NCBI GenBank assembly: GCA_947302895.1
Contig: CAMYWU010000106.1
Span: 1 to 5,772 of the forward strand
DNA from: an uncultured Clostridia bacterium
GTDB lineage: Bacteria; Bacillota; Clostridia; Oscillospirales; Acutalibacteraceae
DNA: 5,772 nt
Reading direction: 5' to 3'
The translations under genes were made by a program, and so were the position numbers. Shown piece by piece: positions 5,722 through 5,772 of the stretch (positions are counted from its first letter, which is position 1; each line of letters begins with the position of its first letter). The notes beneath the pieces were generated by a model. It saw only the letters and a list, made by a program, of their open reading frames with translations, made no database searches and was not told where the DNA came from.

Positions 5722-5736
5722 TGTCATTAAGTTAAG

Positions 5737-5769
5737 AAAAACCTCACACAGAAAATGTGTGGGGTTTTT
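5737..5769. terminator. Bidirectional rho-independent terminator at right edge
   Basis: A stem of about 14 pairs is formed by 5737-5750 with 5756-5769. Its core is CCTCACACA with TGTGTGGGG (one G-T pair), the loop is GAAAA, and A/T runs flank both sides. No plus-strand gene ends just before it in this window, so it most likely ends a minus-strand gene beyond the right edge and separates that gene from the U32-maf unit. Confidence 0.85.
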
Positions 5770-5772
5770 TCT

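Overview
The window carries five complete protein genes from a low-GC, Gram-positive-like genome. An uncultured gut-type clostridium (Oscillospirales/Ruminococcaceae-like) is the best guess. This rests on strong GGAG-type Shine-Dalgarno sites, a transketolase split into two short subunits, the pairing of a U32 'peptidase' with maf, A/T-rich promoters, and intergenic repeats with a seven-base period. This placement is inference; no rRNA or marker gene is present.

Layout. Bases 1-113 are a GC-richer, repeat-like stretch with no convincing gene. A clear promoter (131-159) and ribosome site then lead into a plus-strand two-gene operon (188-1945) for the N- and C-terminal subunits of transketolase, the thiamine-diphosphate enzyme of the non-oxidative pentose phosphate pathway. 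The operon ends in a 124-base inverted structure built from seven-base repeats, followed by a strong bidirectional terminator (2065-2099). On the minus strand that terminator also serves a PHP-domain phosphoesterase gene (2972-2097), which has its own promoter. Further right, also on the minus strand, are a U32-family protein with a DUF3656 middle region (5629-3623, RlhA-like) and maf (3622-3080, nucleotide pyrophosphatase). They abut exactly (TAA directly followed by ATG) and look translationally coupled. The right end holds a second seven-base repeat array with small GC hairpins, lying in the presumed leader of the U32 gene, and then another bidirectional terminator.

How the genes relate. 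The transketolase pair is central carbon metabolism. The U32-maf pair probably joins an RNA-hydroxylation-type enzyme with a nucleotide house-cleaning enzyme. The PHP gene is a separate unit. I see no new multi-gene system. The points most worth a second look are an apparent in-frame loss of about eight residues in the transketolase C-subunit, a His-to-Tyr change in a usually conserved PHP motif, the two structured heptad-repeat elements, and the missing Shine-Dalgarno in front of the U32 gene.
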